Shown in pieces: positions 8,200 through 15,914 of a stretch of DNA of 28,082 nt. The first letter of the stretch is position 1. Each line of letters opens with the position of its first letter. The notes under the pieces were generated by a model. It was given only the letters and a program-made list of their open reading frames with translations, did not search any database and had not been told where the DNA came from. Both the position numbers and the translations under genes were made by a program. This stretch comes from CAZPWQ01 sp964590495 (GTDB lineage Bacteria; Bacteroidota; Rhodothermia; Balneolales; Balneolaceae): positions 1 through 28,082 of the forward strand of contig CAZPWQ010000042.1 of the NCBI GenBank assembly GCA_964590495.1. Reading direction: 5' to 3'.

Positions 8200-9462
8200 A
8201 TGGCGCAATCGAAATTCAGCACGCATCTCGGAATGGTCGATATCCTGCCCGGTGAAACACAAAAGTGGCAGGCGATCGAAAACATCATTCATGAAGAAGC
8301 CAGAAAATTTAACTTTGAGGAAATCAGAACTCCCATCCTCGAGCAAACGGAACTGATAGCCCGTGGTATTGGTCAGCTTACAGACATTGTCACCAAGGAA
8401 ATGTTCGCCTTTGAGCGGGGTGATGATCAGTACGTATTACGTCCCGAATGTACCGCTCCTGTAGTACGCGCCTATGTGGAACATCACCTGGAGCAGCGCG
8501 GCGGTACTCAAAATCTGTATTATATCGGGCCGATGTTTCGCGCCGAACGTCCCCAGAAAGGCCGCCAGCGTCAATTCCACCAGTTCGGCGCCGAAATAAT
8601 AGGCGCTGACGATCCGGCTGCCGATGTGGATATTATAGCTTTTATGATGTCAATTTATGACCGGGTGGGAATTAAAAACACCACACTTAAGATCAATTCT
8701 GTAGGCGACCCTGAAAGCCGGGAAGCCTATAAAAAGGCTTTGAAAAATTACTTTCTTCCGCTGCTCTCCGACTTAAGTGAAATTTCCAAAGACAGATTTG
8801 AAAGAAATCCGATGCGGATATTGGATTCCAAAGAAGAGGAAGACCAGCCGTTTATTAAAGATGCGCCGGTTATTACTGACTTTTTGAGCGAAGAAACTGC
8901 AAAGCACTATGCTGAAGTCAAGAATCTGCTGGATGAACTTGATATACCATATTCCGAAGATCCGCATCTTGTACGGGGACTGGATTACTATACGCGTACA
9001 GCATTCGAACTTATCAGTCCCGACCTTGGAGCCCAGGATGCTCTCGGAGGAGGAGGACGCTATGATCTGCTTATCGAAGAAATCGGCGGACAGCCCACCC
9101 CGGCAGTGGGATTTGCAGCCGGAATCGAGCGCCTGTTGATCGCCTGTGAAGAGCTGGATATTTCGCTCGGAGAGGAACCGCTCCTTGATGTTTATATCGT
9201 CACCCTTGGCCAAGCTGCCAGAAAGTGGGGCGTCAAACACCTGCCAAAGCTGCGCAAGGCGGGACTTTCAGCCTCTATGGATTATATTGGCCGTTCTATA
9301 AAAGCACAGATGAAAGATGCAGACCGGGAAAATGCTGCATACACAATTATTGTTGGAGACCATGAACTCAGCGAAGGCAAATTCACCCTTCGTAATATGA
9401 AAGCAAGTGAAGAAGAGAGTCTTTCGTTTGAAGAAATCCTTGAAAAATTAGCCGCGGATTAA
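8200..9462 (+). CDS. hisS: Histidyl-tRNA synthetase
   Basis: This 420-residue class II aminoacyl-tRNA synthetase charges tRNA-His with histidine using ATP. Its length matches bacterial HisRS. GMVDILPGE at 11-19 corresponds to the usual G(T/V)xD(V/I)LP start. YYIGPMFRAERPQKGRQRQF (108-127) is class II motif 2 with the ATP-contacting Arg114. LVRGLDYYTRTAFE near 258-271 is the histidine-specific HisA motif, and TPAVGFAAGIERLL near 306-319 is motif 3 with its arginine. The anticodon-binding domain follows from about residue 330. The last four codons and the stop lie inside a repeat that recurs at 10094-10120, so the extreme C-terminus may have been supplied by that repeat. Confidence 0.97.
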   Translation: MAQSKFSTHLGMVDILPGETQKWQAIENIIHEEARKFNFEEIRTPILEQTELIARGIGQLTDIVTKEMFAFERGDDQYVLRPECTAPVVRAYVEHHLEQRGGTQNLYYIGPMFRAERPQKGRQRQFHQFGAEIIGADDPAADVDIIAFMMSIYDRVGIKNTTLKINSVGDPESREAYKKALKNYFLPLLSDLSEISKDRFERNPMRILDSKEEEDQPFIKDAPVITDFLSEETAKHYAEVKNLLDELDIPYSEDPHLVRGLDYYTRTAFELISPDLGAQDALGGGGRYDLLIEEIGGQPTPAVGFAAGIERLLIACEELDISLGEEPLLDVYIVTLGQAARKWGVKHLPKLRKAGLSASMDYIGRSIKAQMKDADRENAAYTIIVGDHELSEGKFTLRNMKASEEESLSFEEILEKLAAD

Positions 9463-9471
9463 CGCGGATAA
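9445..9471. repeat. 27-bp repeat across the hisS stop codon, copy 1
   Basis: The 27 bases here are identical to those at 10094-10120; the core reads TTAGCCGCGGATTAACGCGG. This copy encodes the last residues of HisRS and its TAA stop. Unlike copy 2 it has no inverted partner close by. Confidence 0.8.
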
Positions 9472-9559
9472 ATTCAAAGAAGTGTTAGCAGATAAATAGC
9501 TTATAACAAGAATTAATTTTATACTTCATTTATTAACTGAGATAAAAATTCAATTCTAT

Positions 9560-9778
9560 ATGGATGATGCAGTGAGAGAAGAAGTTATAGAGTGGATTTC
9601 CAAACCGGGAAATGAAGACCTTTTAGAAGCGTTAAAACTCCTGAAAGAAGATTCGGAGTCAAAGGATTGGTATGATGACCTTGAGAATCATGAAAAACAA
9701 TCTTTAGAAAAAGGCCGAAAAGATCATCGGGATGGTAATACATTAACCAGCGAGGAACTGTGGAAGAAGCATGTCTGA
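9560..9778 (+). CDS. Putative antitoxin of a ParE/RelE-type pair
   Basis: This 72-residue acidic protein ends 8 nt inside the start of a ParE-like toxin gene, the usual arrangement of type II toxin-antitoxin operons with the antitoxin first. The C-terminal half (HEKQSLEKGRKDHRDGNTLTSEELWKKH) resembles the toxin-wrapping region of short antitoxins, which often read SI(E/R)xGLxDxxxGxxxTxEE. No classical ribbon-helix-helix motif was recognised at the N-terminus, so DNA binding and autoregulation are only assumed by analogy. The identification depends mainly on the neighbour and on the C-terminal pattern. Confidence 0.7.
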   Translation: MDDAVREEVIEWISKPGNEDLLEALKLLKEDSESKDWYDDLENHEKQSLEKGRKDHRDGNTLTSEELWKKHV

Positions 9779-10058
9779 TAACCGGCATGTAGTTTGGTCA
9801 CTTGAATCATCCGACCAAATAAAATCTATTAAAAGATATCTGCTTGAGGAATGGGGTAAAAGTGAAGCAAACAATTTCCTTCTTAAACTCAGGACCTTTG
9901 AAAAGATAGTTGTACGCTTCCCAAAACTATATCCGTCATCTTTGACATATCCAGAAATACGAAAAGCTGTTATTACCAGACATCAATCGGTAATCTATGA
10001 AATTGACGGTAATATCATAAAAGTACTCACTATTTTGGATCATCGGCAAAAGAATTAG
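9771..10058 (+). CDS. ParE/RelE-family toxin
   Basis: This small basic protein of 95 residues has the RelE/ParE fold pattern. HVVWSLESSDQIKSIKRYLLEEWG gives the first strand and helical hairpin, FPKLYPSSLTYPEIRKAVITRHQSVIYEI gives the later strands, and IIKVLTILDHRQKN is the last strand with the DxRQ-like tail typical of the family. Members either poison DNA gyrase (ParE) or cleave mRNA on the ribosome (RelE); the sequence seen here does not decide between them, although the ending favours the ParE side. It overlaps its antitoxin gene by 8 nt. The pair is bracketed by 27-bp repeats. Confidence 0.85.
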   Translation: MSDNRHVVWSLESSDQIKSIKRYLLEEWGKSEANNFLLKLRTFEKIVVRFPKLYPSSLTYPEIRKAVITRHQSVIYEIDGNIIKVLTILDHRQKN

Positions 10059-10093
10059 GTGTTTTACATTGCTCTGACTCACGTAATCTTTAT

Positions 10094-10166
10094 AAATTAG
10101 CCGCGGATTAACGCGGATAAGACGCGGATCTTTATATCCCATTAATCCGCGCAGATCCGCGGCTAA
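10094..10166. repeat. 27-bp repeat copy 2, forming a large stem-loop
   Basis: Positions 10094-10120 repeat 9445-9471 exactly. Here the sequence also has an inverted partner: TTAGCCGCGGAT (10097-10108) pairs with 10155-10166 and CGCGGAT (10112-10118) pairs with 10145-10151, separated by a 3-base internal loop and leaving a 26-base apical loop. GCGGAT also recurs within the apical loop. There is no T-run, so simple terminator action is doubtful. Confidence 0.8.
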
Positions 10167-10199
10167 ATATCTAGTTTTTAAACCTGATAGTTTTTTCAA

Positions 10200-11210
10200 A
10201 TGAAAAAAAAGCATTATTTCGTTGGCATCTTCATTTTGATTATTGCCATTATTGGCTATCACTATTATGCTGCCCGTGAAGCCGGTCGTCAAATTGACGA
10301 AGCCCTGCAGAAACAGGCGGCTAACTCGGAGGGAAAATTTTCTGTCAGTTATTCCGCTATTGATGTGTTTCCATTTTCCGGAGATATCCGGTTTAGTGAT
10401 TTTAACCTCACCCAAACAGATTATACTCAAAGAGCTGCCTCCATTTTATTTGATCTTACCTATCTCGATTTTCTTGCTATTTACGCTGGCGGAACCGAAT
10501 ACGGGCTAAAAAAAACAGACCGGTTAAAAGCTACAATAATAAATCCCTCGTTGGTACTCCGTCCTGAAATACATGAATTCAACAGTGACACTATCAGCCT
10601 CAATTATGAGGGGAATGTGTATGATCTGCTCAGGCACTCAGTCACAGGACAGGCAATCGAACAGACTCATCAGCTTGGTGGATCAGCTGTTTCATTTCGC
10701 TATACACAGCCGGATTCAAAAGCGGGTTTCACAGCTGATTCGGTTTATATACAAACCAGAATCCCTCCTGATGTGACCTCAGTTTTTGGTGATGCGGATC
10801 ATTTTTTGGCCAGGGCAATTGATATTACCTGGACGCCTCCCCTCTCAATTAGCGATAAATATGGCTTCTTCATTCGCGGGTTCGGTTATGAAACCGGCAG
10901 TATTCCTGTTGACAGTCTGCTGCTGATGATAGGTGTCGATGAGGATGGCAGCCGGTCTATGAATCTTGATCTTCATTCCGAACTTTTTCATGCCCAGGCT
11001 GTTGCAGGTATTAATATGAATTCTCAAGAGCTCAGCCGAACGACTTTCAAAGACGGTGTTGTCAATCTTCTGGAAACCTCTCCCCGCTTCGATAATTTTC
11101 TGCAAAATGCCGAGCAGCTGTTTGGAATAACCATTCCCAGAAAAGCAGAAGGCGTATTCAGGTTTTCCGGACCAGTAACAGATCTACGGGTTTCTACCGG
11201 AGGCGAATGA
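10200..11210 (+). CDS. Membrane-anchored extracytoplasmic protein of unknown function
   Basis: This 336-residue protein is not recognised at family level. A lysine-rich start followed by a hydrophobic run (YFVGIFILIIAIIGYHYY, residues 6-23) gives one N-terminal membrane anchor or uncleaved signal. The rest is soluble with alternating short strands, such as FPFSGDIRFSDFNLTQ, and no cysteine cluster or catalytic motif. The layout of a single anchor followed by repeated strands resembles AsmA-like or DUF945-like proteins that line the periplasm, but this is a shape comparison only. It has its own upstream region carrying the large repeat stem-loop and is convergent with the permease gene at 11231-13384, whose stop lies 20 nt away. 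Confidence 0.65.
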   Translation: MKKKHYFVGIFILIIAIIGYHYYAAREAGRQIDEALQKQAANSEGKFSVSYSAIDVFPFSGDIRFSDFNLTQTDYTQRAASILFDLTYLDFLAIYAGGTEYGLKKTDRLKATIINPSLVLRPEIHEFNSDTISLNYEGNVYDLLRHSVTGQAIEQTHQLGGSAVSFRYTQPDSKAGFTADSVYIQTRIPPDVTSVFGDADHFLARAIDITWTPPLSISDKYGFFIRGFGYETGSIPVDSLLLMIGVDEDGSRSMNLDLHSELFHAQAVAGINMNSQELSRTTFKDGVVNLLETSPRFDNFLQNAEQLFGITIPRKAEGVFRFSGPVTDLRVSTGGE

Positions 11211-11230
11211 TTTACCTTCAAGGAGACAGG

Positions 11231-13384
11231 TTATGTTATCTCGCTGTCAGGATCTGCCTTAGCCATCTCTTTTATTTCGCTGATATCCTGCTTGTTACCG
11301 ATGATAGATAATTCATCTCCATCTCGTATAGCTGTATTACCATGAGGGATGGTAATTTTGCCATCACGTTTTATGATAGCTACGAGACTTTCACCGGGCA
11401 AATCTATCTCTTTAATCTTTTTTCCGATAATTTTATTCGTCCGATTATCATACGACACCGTAATGTTGATAAATCGCTCATCACGCAGTAAAATTTCGCG
11501 CAATTCAGATTTAGTAGAGGCATTTTTCCAGCGCTCGATAAAATGGCTGCTGTCAACCATTTCAGCTAAATGTGCCAGGATCCGCAGATGTTGTCCGGTA
11601 TTTTCTGAGGAACTTACCAAAAAGAAGATAGCCCTCAATTTCTCGACCTTATTGGCATTTTCTTCATCCAGAGCTTCGTAACCCTCAGTAAGTATACTTA
11701 TCTCTTCCGGAATACGTACTAATACCATCTCCGAAGGATGATCCTGATCAATACGAATATGATTGAGCGCAGCTCCGCGTCCTATAGGAATTGTACCCGT
11801 TTCCTGCGCTTCACAGAACTTTTCAAATAATTCATCCTTATCCATCTCAAAACGTCCGGCCAGTTCTTCTGAAGCTCTTTTAATAATTGTTTTATAGCTG
11901 ACTTCTGTACTAACTTCATCAATTATAGCGGCACGTGCCACCACCTTCTCATAAGGGTCTTCTTCTCTAAGTCCCTTTTCACGCAAAATACCACGCATCT
12001 CCCGTTCAAGCCCGCTGTCTTGTTTTTTACCCAGCCGGGCATGTACATGAAAAATCGCACCTTGTCGTTCCACCTTGGCGTGAGCATAATAATAGTACCA
12101 GCCTACCGAAAATACCGAAACCGCCAGTGTAAACAGAACCGATAATAATCCCATCTCAAATATTAATATAAAAGAGAGAACCATACCTGCAATTTGGAGC
12201 CAGGGATACCACGGCGAATTGAAACCGGGATCATATTCTACGATCTTACTCTCACGCATGACAATAACACACAGGTTCAGCAATGCAAAAAGGAGGAGTT
12301 GGAAGGCACTTGCGAGTTTTGCTACCGATTCCACATTGAAAGCGAGCAAAAAAAACAGCATCAATCCCACAGTAGCTATTATCGAATTTTGTGGTGTTTT
12401 AAATTTGCCTAATTTGGCTAATCGTGCATCAAAAAGTTTATCCCGTGCCATTGCCAGGGGGTATCGGGAGGCAGACATAATACCGGCATTTCCTGTAGAA
12501 GCGAAGGCAGCGATAGCTGCTATGACTATCAATATTAAACCCGTATCTCCCGGCAGCCAGTCCATAAAAGCCTCCCCGGCTGTAGCAACGGGCGTCAGGT
12601 CCTGGCGAAATGCCTCAGGATCCAGCACCGCCACCATAATATAAACACCCAAAACATACACGATGATAGCAGACAAAACCGACAGGAACATCCCCAATGG
12701 AATGTTGCGATCGGGATTTTTTACCTCTTCTGCGATACTCGCCACTTTAGTCAACCCTGCATAGGAGACAAAGACCATTCCTACTGTTGCAAAAAAGCCG
12801 CCCGCACCATCCGTAAAAAAGGGTGTGAATTGTTCACGTGTTATTCCAATGATCTCGAGAGAAAACAGATGGGTAATCCCCTGTACAATATAGCCAAACA
12901 TGATCGTAACCAGCGCGGCTACCAATATTTTTTGGAGTGTCGTGGTTTCCTTGGCTCCAAAAATGTTAAGAGCGCCAAAAGCTAATGTTAATATTACAGC
13001 AACGAGGGTGATATTAATATCGTAAAAAATAGCGATGTAAGCCCCCATACCGATAAGGGCAAATGCGCTTTTCAATACCAGGGCAAGCCATGAGCCGAAC
13101 CCGCCTATACTGCCCATCAACGGACCAAGGCTTCTGTCAATAATATAATATGTACCCCCGGCACGAGGCAAAGCTGTTGATAATTCAGCCACACTAAACA
13201 TTGTAGGCAGGATTAACAATCCCGATACGAAATATGCCAAAAATACTGAAGGACCTGTTTCAGCAGCAGCAATTCCCGGCAACAGGAAAAAGCCGGAGCT
13301 AAACATCGCCCCTGTTGCAATTGCGTAGACATCAAACAGATTTAGTTCCTTTTTTAACTTCTTTGACTCTTCTAATATTGGCAA
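11231..13384 (-). CDS. APC-superfamily permease with EIIA-like and TrkA-C-like domains
   Basis: This is a 717-residue protein. Residues 15-430 form about 12 membrane segments of an amino acid/polyamine/organocation permease, opening with ATGAMFSSGFFLLPG (the unwound first helix of the fold) and carrying STGNAGIMSASRYPLAMARD at 296-315. After a charged linker, about 480-640 resemble a PTS EIIA type 2 domain: GTIPIGRGAALNHIRID places His542 at the phosphorylation site, and GQHLRILAHLAEM follows. Residues 640-705 resemble a TrkA-C ligand domain (IKEIDLPGESLVAIIKRDG, IPHGNTAIRDGDELSIIG). The start is TTG at 13384, since a stop lies three codons upstream and the first ATG is inside the first helix. 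It is a tandem paralogue of the next gene, 56 nt downstream of it. Substrate unknown. Confidence 0.85.
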   Translation of the reverse strand: MPILEESKKLKKELNLFDVYAIATGAMFSSGFFLLPGIAAAETGPSVFLAYFVSGLLILPTMFSVAELSTALPRAGGTYYIIDRSLGPLMGSIGGFGSWLALVLKSAFALIGMGAYIAIFYDINITLVAVILTLAFGALNIFGAKETTTLQKILVAALVTIMFGYIVQGITHLFSLEIIGITREQFTPFFTDGAGGFFATVGMVFVSYAGLTKVASIAEEVKNPDRNIPLGMFLSVLSAIIVYVLGVYIMVAVLDPEAFRQDLTPVATAGEAFMDWLPGDTGLILIVIAAIAAFASTGNAGIMSASRYPLAMARDKLFDARLAKLGKFKTPQNSIIATVGLMLFFLLAFNVESVAKLASAFQLLLFALLNLCVIVMRESKIVEYDPGFNSPWYPWLQIAGMVLSFILIFEMGLLSVLFTLAVSVFSVGWYYYYAHAKVERQGAIFHVHARLGKKQDSGLEREMRGILREKGLREEDPYEKVVARAAIIDEVSTEVSYKTIIKRASEELAGRFEMDKDELFEKFCEAQETGTIPIGRGAALNHIRIDQDHPSEMVLVRIPEEISILTEGYEALDEENANKVEKLRAIFFLVSSSENTGQHLRILAHLAEMVDSSHFIERWKNASTKSELREILLRDERFINITVSYDNRTNKIIGKKIKEIDLPGESLVAIIKRDGKITIPHGNTAIRDGDELSIIGNKQDISEIKEMAKADPDSEIT

Positions 13385-13440
13385 AACTGATTATTTAATT
13401 ATGAAAACTTAAAAGCTATCGAAGATAAGGGAAATAAAAA

Positions 13441-15558
13441 TTACTTAATCAAATTCTTTAAAATTTCAATATCATCTTTTTCACCGATTATGGAGAGAAT
13501 ATCCCCCTCTTGTATAGTCGTGTTTCCATGAGGAATTGTAAGTTCACCTTCCCGTTTTATTATAGCTACCAAACTTTCACCGGGTAGTTCAATCTCTTTA
13601 ATTTTTAAGTCTATCATGGATGCTGTGTCATTTTCTGCTGACACACTGATATTAATAAATCGTTCGTCCCGGAGTAAAATCTCACGAAGTTCGGCTTCAC
13701 CTTCTGCATTTTCCCAACGTTCTATAAAAGCAGGATTATCAATCATCTCAGCTAAATGAGCAAGTGTACGTAGATGCTGACCGGAATTTTTATCTGAACT
13801 TACCATAAAAATAACAGCCCGAACTTCTTCCAATTCGGACATTATGTCCTGGTTGATCGACTGAAATCCATCGGTATTAAGGCTGACGTTTTCCGAAACA
13901 CGAACCAATACCAGTTGTGTAGGATTATCCCTGTCAACCCGTAAATGGTTTATTATAACTCCTCTGCCAACAGGAACAGCCCCCTCATTCTGTGCCTGCA
14001 GAAAAAGGTTAAGTAAACTTTCTGCTTCAATATTAAAACGGGGTGCCAGTACTTCAGAAGCTTCTTTTATAACTTTTGTATAACTCAAATCATGATCCTT
14101 TTGATCAATTATAACAGATCGGGATATTATCTTTTCATACGGGTCTTCATCACGCAAACCCTTTTCACGAAGAAGGTGGCGCATTTCAGTTTCCAGTCCC
14201 CGATAACGACGCCGGCCAAGGCGTGCATGCACATGATATATTGCCCCCTGTCGTCGTACTTGTCTGTACGCATAGTAGTAATACCATCCGATACAAAAAA
14301 CCGTCATAAGACCGGTAAAAAGTATCGCCAGAATACCCATTTCAATTATTAGAAATGTTGTTACTAACATTCCCGCGAGTTGCAGAAACGGGTATAAAGG
14401 TGATCGAAATCCGGGATCATATTCTTCAATTTTACTCTCGCGCATTACTATGACCGCCAGGTTCAAAAACCCGAAAATCAAAAGCATAAATGCACTTGCC
14501 AGCTTAGCTATATTTTCAACGTTCAATACCAGGATGAAGAAAATCATTAATGAAGCAGTTGCAACAACGGAAATAGTCGGGGTATCAAAACGACCGACAG
14601 AAGCCAGCTTCCTCCATATAAGACGGTCCCGGGCCATCGCAAGAGGATATCTGGCAGCAGACATTATCCCGGCATTTCCGGTTGAAGCGAAAGCTGCAAT
14701 GGCAGCTATAACTATTAAAATCAATCCAACCGGTTCGGGAAACCAGTCGAAAAATTCTACGGCCGCAGTAGCTACCGGTGTCAGATCATTTCGCAGTGCT
14801 TCAGGATCTAATACTCCTACCATCACAAAAACCCCCAGCACATAAATTAATGTTGCCGTAAGAAGAGACAGAATCATCCCCAGTGGAATATTTCGATCCG
14901 GATTTTTTACCTCTTCGGCGACACTGGCGATTTGTGTTAAGCCTGCATAAGAGACAAATACAAGGCCTATTGTTGAAAATAATCCTTCATACCCGAATGG
15001 AAGAAAAGGAGTAAGCTGAGTTTCGGCTATAGTACCCATTCCCACCGAAAATAGCTCAAATAACCCCTGAACAACGAAAAGCAATAAAATTCCAATCAGT
15101 ATAATTACAAATGTATTCTGCAGATGTGTGGTCTTTTTGACCCCTATAATATTCATAATCATAAAAAGCAGTGTGAGCGATATAGCCACTACTTTAATAG
15201 GCACATCAAAAAATAATCCGAGATACGCACCCATTCCCACAAGAGCGAACGCACTTTTGAAGATAAGGGCGAACCAGGTACCGAGCCCTCCCACCGTACC
15301 TACCATCGGACCTAAACTTCGGTCAAGGAAGTAATACGGTCCGCCGGCTCGTGGTAAGGCCGTGGATAGTTCAGCTACACTAAGCATTGCAGGCAATACA
15401 AGAATACCGCCAATCAGGTAGGCCAAAATTACAGCCGGACCACTATAAGCACTTGCAATTCCGGGAAGCAGAAAAAAACCTGAGCTAAACATAGCCCCGG
15501 TACTGATAGCATAAACATCAAAGAGTCCAAGTTGTTTTTTTAATTTTTCATGTTTCAT
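13441..15558 (-). CDS. APC-superfamily permease with EIIA-like and TrkA-C-like domains (paralogue)
   Basis: This 705-residue paralogue of the gene at 11231-13384 has the same domain order and long identical blocks such as VKNPDRNIPLGM and LIVIAAIAAFASTGNAGIMS. The permease core covers about 5-430. The EIIA-like domain runs from about 470 to 635 with His538 in GRGVIINHLRVD and the later GQHLRTLAHLAEM. A TrkA-C-like end covers about 640-700 with ELPGESLVAIIKREG and IPHGNTTIQEGD. It starts with ATG and is the first gene of the pair, so both are likely made from one transcript. TrkA-C domains bind small ligands, in some transporters cyclic di-AMP, and EIIA domains accept phosphate from HPr-like carriers; both ideas are inferences for this protein. 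Confidence 0.86.
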   Translation of the reverse strand: MKHEKLKKQLGLFDVYAISTGAMFSSGFFLLPGIASAYSGPAVILAYLIGGILVLPAMLSVAELSTALPRAGGPYYFLDRSLGPMVGTVGGLGTWFALIFKSAFALVGMGAYLGLFFDVPIKVVAISLTLLFMIMNIIGVKKTTHLQNTFVIILIGILLLFVVQGLFELFSVGMGTIAETQLTPFLPFGYEGLFSTIGLVFVSYAGLTQIASVAEEVKNPDRNIPLGMILSLLTATLIYVLGVFVMVGVLDPEALRNDLTPVATAAVEFFDWFPEPVGLILIVIAAIAAFASTGNAGIMSAARYPLAMARDRLIWRKLASVGRFDTPTISVVATASLMIFFILVLNVENIAKLASAFMLLIFGFLNLAVIVMRESKIEEYDPGFRSPLYPFLQLAGMLVTTFLIIEMGILAILFTGLMTVFCIGWYYYYAYRQVRRQGAIYHVHARLGRRRYRGLETEMRHLLREKGLRDEDPYEKIISRSVIIDQKDHDLSYTKVIKEASEVLAPRFNIEAESLLNLFLQAQNEGAVPVGRGVIINHLRVDRDNPTQLVLVRVSENVSLNTDGFQSINQDIMSELEEVRAVIFMVSSDKNSGQHLRTLAHLAEMIDNPAFIERWENAEGEAELREILLRDERFINISVSAENDTASMIDLKIKEIELPGESLVAIIKREGELTIPHGNTTIQEGDILSIIGEKDDIEILKNLIK

Positions 15559-15914
15559 ACTTTCCCGAATATAATTTAAGACTTACCTGACTCACTTATC
15601 GAATTATATCAAAAGAATGGAACACAGCTATTTATAATTGCAAGTTATTCTACCGCATTAAGTATGCATTTTCATTTTTACGTAGCTGCAAGTTGTAAAA
15701 GCTTCACTGACTAATTTTTTATCCGATTTACCCCAGGTTTTGCTAATAAACTGTTTGTAAAGATACAGCGTTTCATCTTTCTGTAAAGTTCTTTTCAGCC
15801 CGGATGCAGCTTTTATTTCTTGTTGAAAAAATGATTGCACTTCCGGCGGCTGTTAATATCAGGATGAATAGAACCGGGTGAAATTGTCTATATAAGTATA
15901 AAACCCGAATATGA
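15559..15914. other. 356-base intergenic region, no supported gene
   Basis: This region separates the end of the antiporter gene (15915) from the start of the first permease gene (15558), both on the minus strand. One open frame of 60 codons with a GTG start (15658-15840, minus) is present, but it has no recognisable domain or clear ribosome site, so it is not called. The AT-rich part next to 15558 probably holds the permease promoter. No strong terminator hairpin was seen. Confidence 0.5.

Noticed and set aside
10094..10166. The large hairpin as an intrinsic terminator for the toxin-antitoxin operon
   Set aside because: The stem is long and GC-rich but no T-run follows on either strand, and the arm is a copy of a repeat found elsewhere in the window.
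15658..15840. 60-codon open frame with GTG start between antiporter and permease genes
   Set aside because: No domain and no clear ribosome site; a real small protein cannot be excluded, but the sequence alone does not support one.
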